Source: Symbiodinium sp. CCMP2592 (Eukaryota > Sar > Dinophyceae > Suessiales > Symbiodiniaceae). Taken from it: a DNA stretch of 64,000 bases. Where the stretch lies: positions 186,001 to 250,000 of the forward strand of contig CAJNDT010000957.1 in the NCBI GenBank assembly GCA_905221615.1, in the 5' to 3' direction. The position numbers and the translations under genes are program-made. Under the pieces are notes generated by a model. That model was not told where the DNA came from. It worked only from the letters and a program-made list of their open reading frames with translations, and searched no databases. Below, piece after piece: positions 41,295 to 50,886 of this stretch; the stretch's first letter is position 1; every line of letters starts with the position of its first letter.

Positions 41295-42282
41295 AGCCAT
41301 GGAGAACATCGGGGTGAAGCCTGTGTTCTTGAAGTCCTCGTTTCATCTCGTGTCCGCAAACTTGAATTTTCGGGGCTTTGTGACGGTCTATGGTTGGCTT
41401 TCGGGATGCGAGGCCTTGTCGCACACGGCTACGTGGCAGAATCATCACAGGCCGGGGCGGAGTGACAGAGAGTCTTTTCCGATTTCCGGTCTTGGCTAAT
41501 GCTGGTTCACGAGCAGCTCTTACTGAGAGCAACATCGAACAACAAAGACCTCGCTTTACTCAAGTTGCTCGCCATGATCGAAGAGGCCCTGCACCCTGAG
41601 CCCAGCAGGGAACGGTGAGAAAGCAACGGCTTCCGCTACTAAGCGTAGGGCAAAGGGTGAACGAAACGCTATGAGGAACACAGCGTCAATTTTCAATCTC
41701 AAGCACATCACCCGATAAACCCTATAACCTGAAGGGTTACTCGCCGATCAACGCCGTTGTGGCGACACCTTTAGGCTCTACTTGAGGCCCCGGCTTCTGG
41801 GGTTCAGGGTCCCGAACCCGCCCGCTAGCCGCAACCTTGGGGAATGTGAGTACCCTTTTGCAGAGACTGTCGACTCGCCACGGACGAAGGAGATCTCACT
41901 GCGACGCTCCACGTTCTTCTTGACACACTTCGCCAGCAAATTAATTAAATCCCCAAAGCCGCCGAAACCCTAAACCCTCAAATTCTCAACGCTACCGTAA
42001 ACCAAACAAGTAGTCAGCGCCAGATGACCGTGCAGTTTCCAGTTTCAAAGGCTCCGTCCCTCAAAACTCCAATCCGCAAACATCTACAAGCTGGACCATG
42101 AAGATATTCGGGAGTAACTTCTCTTTGTGGCCATGTTGCTCCATGGCTCCATTCGTATGCTTCAGAAGGTACCCCTACCATGGACATATTAGTGTTCAGA
42201 AACTTTTTCCATACACTCGCCGTACTCTCAGACTAAAAGCACGCTGTCCCCCTCGATGCGAGGCTGTCGGCGTACCTCATGC

Positions 42283-42409
42283 GATGAGGCTGTTGCTTGC
42301 CAGTTCTAGGTTGTCAGCGTTCAGATGCCGTATGTGCTCTGATAATTCATGACACCACTTCTTGAGAGTGTGGTAAAGGCATTCTTTCGCGTAATGCTGA
42401 AACTGAAGC
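42283..42409 (-). CDS. Gene 4 (minus strand), internal exon; function unknown
   Basis: Read downward from 42409 after GGTGTAG, its first base completes a Trp codon from the exon at 42795-42853. It then encodes LQFQHYAKECLYHTLKKWCH, ELSEHIRHLNADNLELASNS and LI, ending in phase 0 at a GC donor (GCATGA). The helical, charged pattern is strongly protein-like, and the two splice phases agree. I recognise no family. Confidence 0.5.
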
Positions 42410-42759
42410 CTACACCAACACAGGAAAGCACAGAAACCCTAAAAAAACAAGAGGCAGCGTACTTGCGGTTTTCTGTGCCGTGATGAGGCCTTGGAGCTAA
42501 AACCCCGAAATTGGCGGGTTTAGAGGCAAGGCTTTTCAGAATACTTCAGTGAAAACTTGTGCCACAACAATACAAGAAGACTGGTAGTAGAGTCAAGCAT
42601 TGTACGGCAGTAACCCTGCGTTCTTGTTCAGAACTGTCTTTGGTCGCATAAGGGTCCCTTGGCACATAGCCGCATACCTACACCCTGCGAGCTTCATGTT
42701 TGTGCGAGAAGCCTGAGCCCAGAGTCCGAGTGAGGAGCGGGGTGAACTGGATGGAACTG

Positions 42760-42795
42760 GCTGGAGTGATGATGATGATGATGATGATGATGACC
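42760..42795. repeat. (GAT)n microsatellite
   Basis: About ten GAT triplets adjoining the candidate gene 4 exon donor. Confidence 0.9.
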
Positions 42796-42853
42796 ACTTG
42801 TCTCGCATGAATCCTTCGATGAAACTTCTCACTCGAGACAGGTCGCTGGCAGC
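42795..42853 (-). CDS. Gene 4 (minus strand), upstream exon
   Basis: Read downward from 42853 after GATCGTAG, it encodes AASDLSRVRSFIEGFMRDK and two bases of Trp, with a GTCATC donor. It joins the exon at 42283-42409 in frame. Exons further upstream were not identified; open minus-strand sequence at 42860-43167 may contain one. Confidence 0.42.
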
Positions 42854-43204
42854 CTACGATCTCTTCTTCGATGATCTAGACGAGAGCGATGGTGATTGTT
42901 ATCAGTCGGCTCAACCATTGTTTCAGCCGTAGCAATCATCCGCTGCCCACTGTCAACACCACCAACATCTGCCGAATTATCCTTCCCCAGTGAGTTTTTC
43001 ATCGTGATGTCATCAGTTCCTGCGGACATCATCACCATTGCCATCAGTTTCATCTTCGGTGAAAAGTCCACATGCTGATCAGGACTGTCGGCACTGTGAC
43101 GATACCCTTCAAGGAATCCCCAATGACCACAATGGCGACGTGCATGTTTTGATGAAGTTGCATTCAATCAGGTGCTTTTGTGTATATGTATATACATAAG
43201 TATC

Positions 43205-43312
43205 TATCTATCTATATATATATATATATATATGTGGTACCCCCCCCCCAGATCTACCCCTTTGTGGTATGTGACAAGGTGTAGGTGTGTGTGTGTGTGT
43301 GTGTGTATGCGT
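43205..43312. repeat. (TA)n, poly-C and (GT)n microsatellites
   Basis: A TA run at about 43212-43233, a C run at 43241-43249 and a GT run at about 43283-43308. Confidence 0.9.
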
Positions 43313-43333
43313 GTGCAAACGTGTACCGTGCAG

Positions 43334-43468
43334 GTCTGTTCAGCCACCTCAAGCTCAGTGGTGCCTGAGTCTTCGCGGAAGCGAAAGCATGGGCACTGCA
43401 GACAAAAGAATGTCACAACAGCTGAGTTCTTTGGGCTTTGTCCGGCCGAAAAGAGCGGAAGGGAATGA
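43334..43468 (+). CDS. Candidate terminal exon, + strand, unknown function
   Basis: It follows GTGCAG and encodes VCSATSSSVVPESSRKRKHG, then HCRQKNVTTAEFFGLCPAEK and a TGA at 43466. It is basic and Ser-rich with no recognised domain. It could be chance. Confidence 0.25.
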   Translation, partial: VCSATSSSVVPESSRKRKHGHCRQKNVTTAEFFGLCPAEKSGRE

Positions 43469-45237
43469 ACTAGTGTGGGCTCTGGAGACTGAATAAGTAG
43501 CAGCACTCCGTGAAAACCGGTCTATCATGTAGATACGTTAGAACATATCCCCAAACGCTGTTCCATAAAGCTGTTGCAGGAGCTGGCCAAACTCGCCAGT
43601 TTCTTGACAGAGTGTGACATTTCCGATGTGCTTACCTTTGTCTTGTCGTTGAGTGTTGTTGACTTTTCTTAGCTGGATCTTCCGTCGGCCCGTATGGCAG
43701 GTACGTATATTACAGGGAGAATGCTTGGGTTACTTAGCGTAGTAAAGTGCTGCTACTTAAGGCCGATAACATATTCAGAAATTAACCTTTGAGGTTTTGT
43801 GTGCTAATTAACATGTTGTTCAGTGTTGTGATTATTTGTATCTTTCGCATGTTCTCATGTGAGCATTTGATGCAGAAGTTGCATAGCCTTGCCGTTTTCC
43901 AGCTTTGCATCTAAGCTCATGTGTTTTTGATTCTTGGCCATATACACACCCTACATAGACCCTTAAACCATGCCTGTCTGCTGGCCAGTGTGTGAGCCGA
44001 AACCTTAAACCCCAGTTTTATCGAGTCCACTTGTGGAGCCTCGGGCCCGGCAAACCCTTGCCGAGTTGGGTGCATACCCATAGGCTCCATAGTAGTTCCT
44101 GTTTGGGGCTCATATTTAGAATTCTACAAGGTAATCCCAAGCCTGAATACTTCCTAGGATTGTCCTCATAAGCTCAGAATTGTTGTTTCTCGGGGTTTGT
44201 GATCTGATTAGAAGTTACAACCATACGACGTACGTATGATATATCTAAAACCACATTTAAAGTATTCGGTCGCTTCTGCTAGTGTACGGTCTAGGGGTTG
44301 CCTTTCGGGCCGCGGGAGTCCGGGCTCTTAGTGTTTATTAGGGTTTACGCAGGCTGTCGGAACTAAGAGCGTGAAAGTAAGGCACTCCGGGAACCAGGTC
44401 GCAATCTCAAGAGCACATACCTCGCCGAACACCAACCCGAAAGGCCAAAACCCAGAGGCCTACAGACCTTGAACCCAAATCCCTTCAGACCTTCTGATAG
44501 GGGTCAGAACCCCAAACCGCGAAATCCTGAACCCATGCACCCACCCTGCCGTAGACGCCTCAAGGCTGAACTAGACCCCCTTGTCGGAGCCACGCCTCAA
44601 AAGACCCCTTGCGGGAACCTACTGAGGGTGCCTGTCGTGGTTTCGTTGAGCCCCAGGCCCGAAGACGAGACCGCCGCACGGAGACCCCCACGAGCTCTGG
44701 AGCCCAGCAGGGAAATGGCAGGGGATTTCAAGGCTTGGGGTTCAGCCTTTGGGGGCCTGAGGGTTTTAGGGGTTACCTGAAGCAACCGGAACATGTTTTT
44801 AGAGTCCTTTATAGCTCACATATTACGGTTCTAGTAAGGACTTTTATAAAAAGTAGGTTGTGGTAGATGAAGGTAGTCCTTAGGGCCTCAGGGCTTTTAT
44901 TTAGAGCCAATTGACGGTGGGCGGCGACCATTTTGACGTGAGCCAGCAGAATCAGTTGCAACAGCAACAACGACACCGACAAGGACAGCATTCGTTGAAT
45001 GGTGTAGTGCTATACACTACTATCCCCAACCAGCGTAAACCTAGTTGAAGGTGGTGATGACGGTCGTGACAAAAGCTGCAACACTGGAATGGATGCGGGA
45101 AGCTAGGGAACATGCAAACATCAACCGCGAAAGCAACTAACTGGGACGGGAACAATTATCCAAAGCTGTTGTAATTCTTTAAGACTTGAACAAGGACAGC
45201 AGCCCCGACCTGTGCAGTGCGTTACCTGTATTATGTT

Positions 45238-45440
45238 TGTGTCTGTATGTCTCTCTCTCTCTCTCTGTGTGTGTATGTCTCTGTTTGTTTGTCTGTCTGC
45301 GTGTGAGCCTGTCTGCCTGTCCGCCTGTCTGTCTCTCTGTTTGTCTGTCTGCCTGCCTGGTGGTCTGTCTATCTGTCTGTCTGTCGATCTGTATTAAATC
45401 TGGCTGTATGTATGTGTGTATGTATGCATGTATGCGTGCG
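45238..45440. repeat. (TCTG/TGTC)n simple sequence
   Basis: TCTG, TGTC and TATG units produce open frames on both strands that should not be read as genes. Confidence 0.9.
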
Positions 45441-45512
45441 CAAGAAAGACTTGCCTCATTTGGTACGCCTTCATGCTCTGATATTATTTTGTGTATGGTT
45501 TGTTCAAAACAG

Positions 45513-45608
45513 GGGGAAGTTGAACAATTCGCGCACGTGTCAGAAACCACTGTGAAATCAATGGCCCTTGTTCAGTTTTTAAAGCACTCTCTAAATAAAC
45601 CAGGGTGA
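45513..45608 (+). CDS. Candidate terminal exon, + strand, unknown function
   Basis: After AAAACAG the frame encodes GEVEQFAHVSETTVKSMALV, then QFLKHSLNKPG and TGA. It is protein-like but short, and no partner exon is established. Confidence 0.28.
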   Translation, partial: GEVEQFAHVSETTVKSMALVQFLKHSLNKPG

Positions 45609-45834
45609 TATCACAGCGAACTGTCAAATCCTCGCAAAGCCTCAGAAAAACTGGTGGGCCCTGGTGGCAGGCATGGATGCATGTGTGTGCGTCGGTAGTA
45701 CAGTAGGTAGGTAGGTAGGTTTTGGTAGGTATATGAATGTGTACATGTATGCATTGCATTGTTTCGACAACTGGATTCTACTGTACTCGCCAGGGTCTAG
45801 AGTCTGATCACGTGCAACAAAGTCCATGCCCCAG

Positions 45835-45876
45835 GCACCAGTTGTTCCAGCCGCCATGCCAGCGGAACGCCAAAAG
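45835..45876 (+). CDS. Candidate exon joined to 46093-46200
   Basis: It encodes APVVPAAMPAERQK between CCCCAG and a GTGGGC donor, in phase 0 at both ends, which matches the next exon. Confidence 0.25.
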
Positions 45877-46092
45877 GTGGGCTCTTTCGATGGAGGCTGA
45901 AGGTTTCGGGTTTCGGGAGTTTGCTGTGGTGGTATTTTGGAGGGGCAAGTCAAGGCTTCAGGTTTCAGTCAAGCGATGGAAAACATCTTGGCTCAGGGGT
46001 TCTTGTTCTCACAGCCAGGGTGCCTTGCTGATGTTTAGCTCAGATGTCATGTGGTGGGAGTTTTGACTTACGAACCCTTACTTGAATGTCAG

Positions 46093-46200
46093 CCCCGCAC
46101 AAACATCAAAGGTCGAACCCTGCAAAACCAGCTGGATGGTTTCAACATTTTCAACTGGCTCCTCGGATTCGGATCCCAAACATCGTCGCATGATCCCTGA
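46093..46200 (+). CDS. Candidate terminal exon, + strand, unknown function
   Basis: After AATGTCAG the frame encodes PRTNIKGRTLQNQLDGFNIF, then NWLLGFGSQTSSHDP and TGA at 46198. The opposite strand is also open here, so the strand is not certain. The residue pattern favours +. Confidence 0.33.
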   Translation, partial: PRTNIKGRTLQNQLDGFNIFNWLLGFGSQTSSHDP

Positions 46201-47499
46201 ACACTGCGGTTTAGCGTGCATCCCCGAAATCCTTTTGAGAGGTTGATGCGGCAGGCCTTCTGTTTTTGTGACTGATTATTACTATGTTTGCTTTTTGCCT
46301 CTTGTTGCTCTTCACGGGTTCCTGGCTTCTCGGTGTGTTGACTTTCACAGCTTGCTGGCTTGTCGGCGTTTTTAGCGGCGCGGTTTTGAGACGCTTCCCG
46401 GCTTCCGGTCTTTTGGGCCCCATAGCTTCTTCGGAATCTTAATTCCGCAGACAAGACTAAACGGGGAAGAGGGAGGAAGGAAATAACAAGTAGTACAGTG
46501 CAGTAGTAGTAGGAGGAGGAATCCCACTTCGACGACTACTGCTGCCGCTTCCGCTATAAGAATCCTGAAGCCGTATGAAGGTACCAGCGGCAGCACTGCC
46601 GGTGCGAGTGGCCCCATTGGGTGATCGCCGGGTGCCGCGGTGTTGACGGCTACGTGCACAATTGAAAGTGGACGCAGGGGTTTACCTGAAATCATTCTGT
46701 AGGGAGTTGTGCTCATAGGGCAGTTGGTTTGAAGCAGCTTCCCTTCCTTTGCACCGCTGTTGTGCGATTTGTGACTAGGAATTGAGCGGGTAGACGTGAG
46801 AAGGATTGTGGATGTCAAGTTGGTGCATGGCAAGTCTGCGAGTCTTGCATTTCGGAGTCTAGATACCCCTTCGGAAAGTGGCAGTGTTGACATGTTGATA
46901 CCTTTAGCAGTAAACTTTAGCACTTTGGACTTCACCGACACCCTAGTGGCTCGGGTTTGTGGTCGGCAAAATACATGTCGTGGCTAGTTAGCACTTTTGT
47001 CATGGCTGGGTTTACCGTTCTCATGATGTGGTGCTGTTTCCTTCGTGGTTTTTTAACCCTAAACCTTAAACCCTAAACCCGATTTTTGGTCTTGAGAAGA
47101 TCACGTCTTTGGCTGGTTGCTGTGGCGAGCAGCCTATGGGCATCGAATCCTCGTCCCCTTGGACTTCCGGTTCATCTTTGGGACGTTGCCAGAATTGCTC
47201 CTCATGTTCGGCGTTGAAAAGCGTGTTGAAAAGCGTTGAAAAGCAGTATGATGGTCACTACAGACCCGGAAGCCTACAGCTTCACAAACCGCCGAAGCCG
47301 AGTGTCTTAGCAGCACAAGCCCTGCTCCGAGCCTTGCGCCGCCCCGCAGGCAGCTGCAGAGCAGGAGGCGGTTAGTAAAAAGCCCGGGCACCCAGACAAA
47401 AAGGGCTTGGGGTTTCCGGTGTCTCTCCGAGCTAGAGCAGAGGTGGCTCTAGGATCGCAAGGAAGCGAGTGCTGAAACAGCAGTCCTACTGTAGTATGC

Positions 47500-48960
47500 T
47501 CTCCGTATGGTCACTCGACTTGTAGCATCATCATCTCGGAGTTTCTTGATGCCGGGCCCAGAAGTGTACCGGAATCCGGCCTGCTGGAACACGCCTCACT
47601 GCATGTGTGTGGCTCTCTGCAGCTACATAGGCAACAAGGGTCTCAACATAACGGCATGGTTCTTGAATCCCATAGCAATGGCAAGACAGCAAACAAATCC
47701 ACTATCGCAAAAACTCCGGGCCTTTTTCCAGGCCACGCGTGCCGGTCGAGTGACGCCCCCGCTTGGACAAAGCTGCCTTGTCAGACTGTTGTGTCCGGTA
47801 CAGTATGAAAATCTTTTTCATGAGGCTATTTGAAAGTTTATGCCGAAGACGTACTTCTGCGAGGTACACCCCGGCCACCGTCGAGGCTGCAACGGGGCCT
47901 GGGTCAACGCGAGTTCGCGTGGAGAGGTTTCGACAGTCATAGGCATCTGTAACTAAAGCTTGTTTAACGCCAAATCTTTAGCTGCGGAGTAGGTACGAAT
48001 ACTCCCGAGCTTGAGTCGTAGCTCTCCCGGGCATAAGCCACCTGGAACAAAGATTTGACGTAGCTTGACTCGATGAAAGCCCGTCAGTGCTTCTGCGACA
48101 CGAGCTGAATGCAACAGGCTGCGACAAGACAAGACAAAGCAAGCCCTACAGGCCCCTCTTGCACCCCAAGGCGCTGAAGCCTTACACGTATATCATCATG
48201 TATCTAGTATAGCCTCGAGGAGCTGCAAGACCATTTAAGAAAAGAGGAGTACAAGCAGCGCTTCGGCGGCAATGCCGAGTACTCCGAGCTCGGGTGGCGC
48301 GCTTGGTGATGGTTTTCTGAGCGCAGTGGACGGTAGCAGAGAAATAGTTGATGAAGCAAGGAGCAATGACATTGTTGACGTTTGCACATGCAACAACGAC
48401 TAGCTTCACATCATTGACAGTGACGATATTTATCGTCGCGGTCGTGGGGCTTAGGCATACTAGTAGCAGTGACTTTCGCCGTCATTGTCATGATGCGAAG
48501 GGATTACTGGACCGCTGGGTTACTTTGCTGTGGCTGGAGTAATATTTTGAGGGCATGGGCTGGTGGCGCAAGGCTACAACGTGGTGTACTTGGGGGTGAG
48601 GACGATGTCAAGTCGCAGCATTCTCTCTCGTGTCTTTGTTGAAAGGTCTATCGGCTGGTTTGCCGGAACTAGGACGAAATGTGCTGAGGCATTTGGGCCC
48701 TGATCTCGACGACGACGGGCACCTTGACCCTTTCAAGTTGAGGGGCCGAGTCGGCGTTTGACCCTGGGCAGTTCGTGACATCAAGTTCATTGATTTGGCA
48801 GTGATTCTGTCACAGCTAGGGCCTGCTAGGAGATGTTTCGGTGTGGGCGCTCCCCAGGCAAGCGGACCATGTTTCTGGGCATCATTCTGTCAACCGAGGC
48901 TGCTGATGAAGCGGGCGATCCAGGAAAAGGCGGTGCTGTAAGGATGACGCTAAGCCTTGC
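47500..48960 (+). other. Several long open stretches, possible exons, not resolved
   Basis: Open, protein-like + strand frames lie at 47507-47833, 48250-48402 (ending VDVCTCNND, stop), 48619-48761 and 48772-48941. The last reads RDIKFIDLAVILSQLGPARR after GGGCAG. The exon limits conflict: the simplest join between the last two leaves only a 27-bp intron, too short to be real. The 48180-48409 minus frame overlaps the second. At least one host gene is probably here, but I cannot say which. Confidence 0.25.
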
Positions 48961-49199
48961 GAACTGATAGGCTGCCCAATGTTGAGATCAGCCGCCATGA
49001 GCCCCACCCCCACAAGCCTCGCTCGATCCTTGACCCAAGGTTTCAGCTCAAGCTTCGGCTTACAGAGTTCAGGGTCCTACTTCGCTTCAGGGCTGCCGGG
49101 AGGCATCAAGGTTCGGCTCCTGTGTCTCCGATCAGCTGCCTTGCATAACTTGTAGTTAGCCATACAAGTCTTCAGGGCTCCGGGATTTCTAGGTTAGAA

Positions 49200-49482
49200 C
49201 TCTCCGACGCTAGGTCGTAATCCTTCGAGGTTCCCTACAGTTCCCTACAGAATACGATTCAAGATTTAGCCTTTTGAATGTAGAACCCTTTGTATGAATA
49301 TAGGGGCCTCAGTAGTTACCAATACTATTCTGGGAACTCCTTAGTGTAATGATAGTATATTGGGCCCCAATACCCTATTCTAATTTTTCATGTTAATGAA
49401 CCCTACGATAGATCCCTTGCTAGACCCCTTATAGAAGAACCCTTTAAAGGAACCCTATTCTAAGTATTAAGGCCCCTCTGTA
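49200..49482. repeat. Decayed MITE-like repeats next to the LINE insertion
   Basis: GGGGCCTCAGTAGTT...CCCAATACCCTATTCTAA at 49308-49383 forms an imperfect inverted repeat. A second CCCTATTCTAAGTATTAAGG motif at 49454-49472 holds the LINE insertion site. Confidence 0.5.
49469..49482 (+). repeat. LINE target-site duplication, left copy
   Basis: AAGGCCCCTCTGTA is repeated exactly at 62846-62859. Bases on either side differ, so the duplication is exactly 14 bp. Confidence 0.85.
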
Positions 49483-49723
49483 GGGCTCAGATCTACCTCC
49501 ACAGGGGAGGATTGCTGACAGCCCCAACCGTGTACAAAGTACACGTCGCCGCGCCGCCATAGGACTCCATCGACGTAGTCCCAACTGGCACCGACGGCAA
49601 AGAGCCCATCGATCTAAATTGCGCAAGCGGGTTTGTTCTCGCCGCGCTCAAGGTCTGGACCTGAGACTTTCAGACGTTGCTCATCTAGAGCAACACCACA
49701 GCAGGCCAGTCTACGCCCGTGTG

Positions 49724-50884
49724 ATGGGCAGGAAGAACTCACAGCCATGGAAGGACCGCGGCTACAAAGGTTACGAGCACTACGAGCACTACGAAAAAGA
49801 CCCACGACTCTGGCGAGGTGCATGGGCATTATCGCCACGTGGTGGTTCGCAGGCCCCGCCACGCTACGATCAGGTGAGGCTGGATGGCAAGAACCAGCCA
49901 GAACAGGCCTGGAAAGAGCAGTACCCATGGCGTCAACCTTCGCAACCAGCCAAGGGACTCGAAGCTATGACGGCCATGCAAGCAGTCCAGAGAGCTTTGA
50001 CTGCCACCAGGAAAGCGGACCAAAAAATCCGCAAATTACAAGAGGACAAGGAGCGCCGCCAGCTACAATGGGACCAATTTGCCAAGGAACAGGCGGCGAA
50101 TTTCGTCAAGCAGAAGAGGCAGTTTGCGGACGACATGACCCGCCTGGACACGGAGCTTCTTCAAGCGGCAGAGGCTGGCAATGCCGCTGCGGAAAGGGTC
50201 AAGGCCATCGTCCTCCACGGACACGTGGAACCCAAACCCATGGAAGGTCAGGAGTCCGAGGAGGAATGGGACAAGCTGATCAGAGACTACGACGCGCAGG
50301 ACACACGTTCGGGTTTCTTTCAAGAAGCCCTTCAGACTGCCCAGAAACTCCATCAGCCCTCGACTACAGCGGCACCGCCTTCTACAACGCCAATGCCTCC
50401 GACGACGACCCAGCAGGAACGAGAGCCTGCACCAGCTTACAATCAAGCGTCGCCCACCGCCTGCATGCGGGATCCCTACCTATCCAGTCCAGCGGGCTTG
50501 GGTTCGGCGCTGCACGCACACTTTGGTACGAATGCAGCTCCTCCAGCTCCCACCCGTCCTATGGGAGCGCCCGCGCCGCCTCCAGGCTTGTCGCACCATG
50601 GAATGCCAGCACCCATGCCATCCAACTCAGTACCAGGCGCTGCAGCACCACCTTCAGCGGACAAAGGCAGTCCCTTGCTGGCCGACAGACTTGCAGCCCG
50701 GAGGGAAGAGCGTCGCTCAGCGATGCATCCGTTTGGAGTCAAGCCGGGGACAGGGCCACTTCCTTCTACAGGCCCCGACGACACAGGACAGCGACCGGAC
50801 GCGCAGATCATCGAGGAAGAGGCAGAAGAGCTCGCTGCTGCCACTACCCAACCGCCCTCACCAGGACTGGGAAACATGGAGTGA
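49724..50884 (+). CDS. LINE ORF1 protein (386 aa), coiled coil and Pro-rich
   Basis: The first ATG of this frame is at 49724 (MGRKNSQPW). The N terminus is basic and rich in Tyr/Gly/Glu (YEHYEHYEKD). Residues about 90-170 form a charged helix likely to be a coiled coil (ATRKADQKIRKLQEDKERRQ). The rest is rich in Pro, Ala, Thr and Met. There is no zinc knuckle or RRM that I can see. A coiled-coil RNA-binding ORF1 protein that packages the element RNA is the expected role; this is inference from position. The competing frame on the same strand is open through this region but lacks such structure and is treated as a shadow here. Confidence 0.7.
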   Translation: MGRKNSQPWKDRGYKGYEHYEHYEKDPRLWRGAWALSPRGGSQAPPRYDQVRLDGKNQPEQAWKEQYPWRQPSQPAKGLEAMTAMQAVQRALTATRKADQKIRKLQEDKERRQLQWDQFAKEQAANFVKQKRQFADDMTRLDTELLQAAEAGNAAAERVKAIVLHGHVEPKPMEGQESEEEWDKLIRDYDAQDTRSGFFQEALQTAQKLHQPSTTAAPPSTTPMPPTTTQQEREPAPAYNQASPTACMRDPYLSSPAGLGSALHAHFGTNAAPPAPTRPMGAPAPPPGLSHHGMPAPMPSNSVPGAAAPPSADKGSPLLADRLAARREERRSAMHPFGVKPGTGPLPSTGPDDTGQRPDAQIIEEEAEELAAATTQPPSPGLGNME

Positions 50885-50886
50885 GC

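Noticed and set aside
46089-46941. Minus-strand ORFs of 121 and 189 aa
   Set aside because: Composition is low-complexity or arbitrary, three frames are open together, and the + strand gives a better terminal exon at 46093-46200.
48690-48740. EF-hand-like DLDDDGHLDPF loop
   Set aside because: The last loop position is not acidic, and joining this frame to the following open stretch leaves a 27-bp intron. The segment may itself be intronic.
49633-50880. The ORF2 frame upstream of the ORF1 stop as coding sequence
   Set aside because: Its residues are Ser/Arg/Pro-rich without structure, while the other frame gives a clear coiled coil and Pro-rich ORF1. It is treated as a shadow frame.
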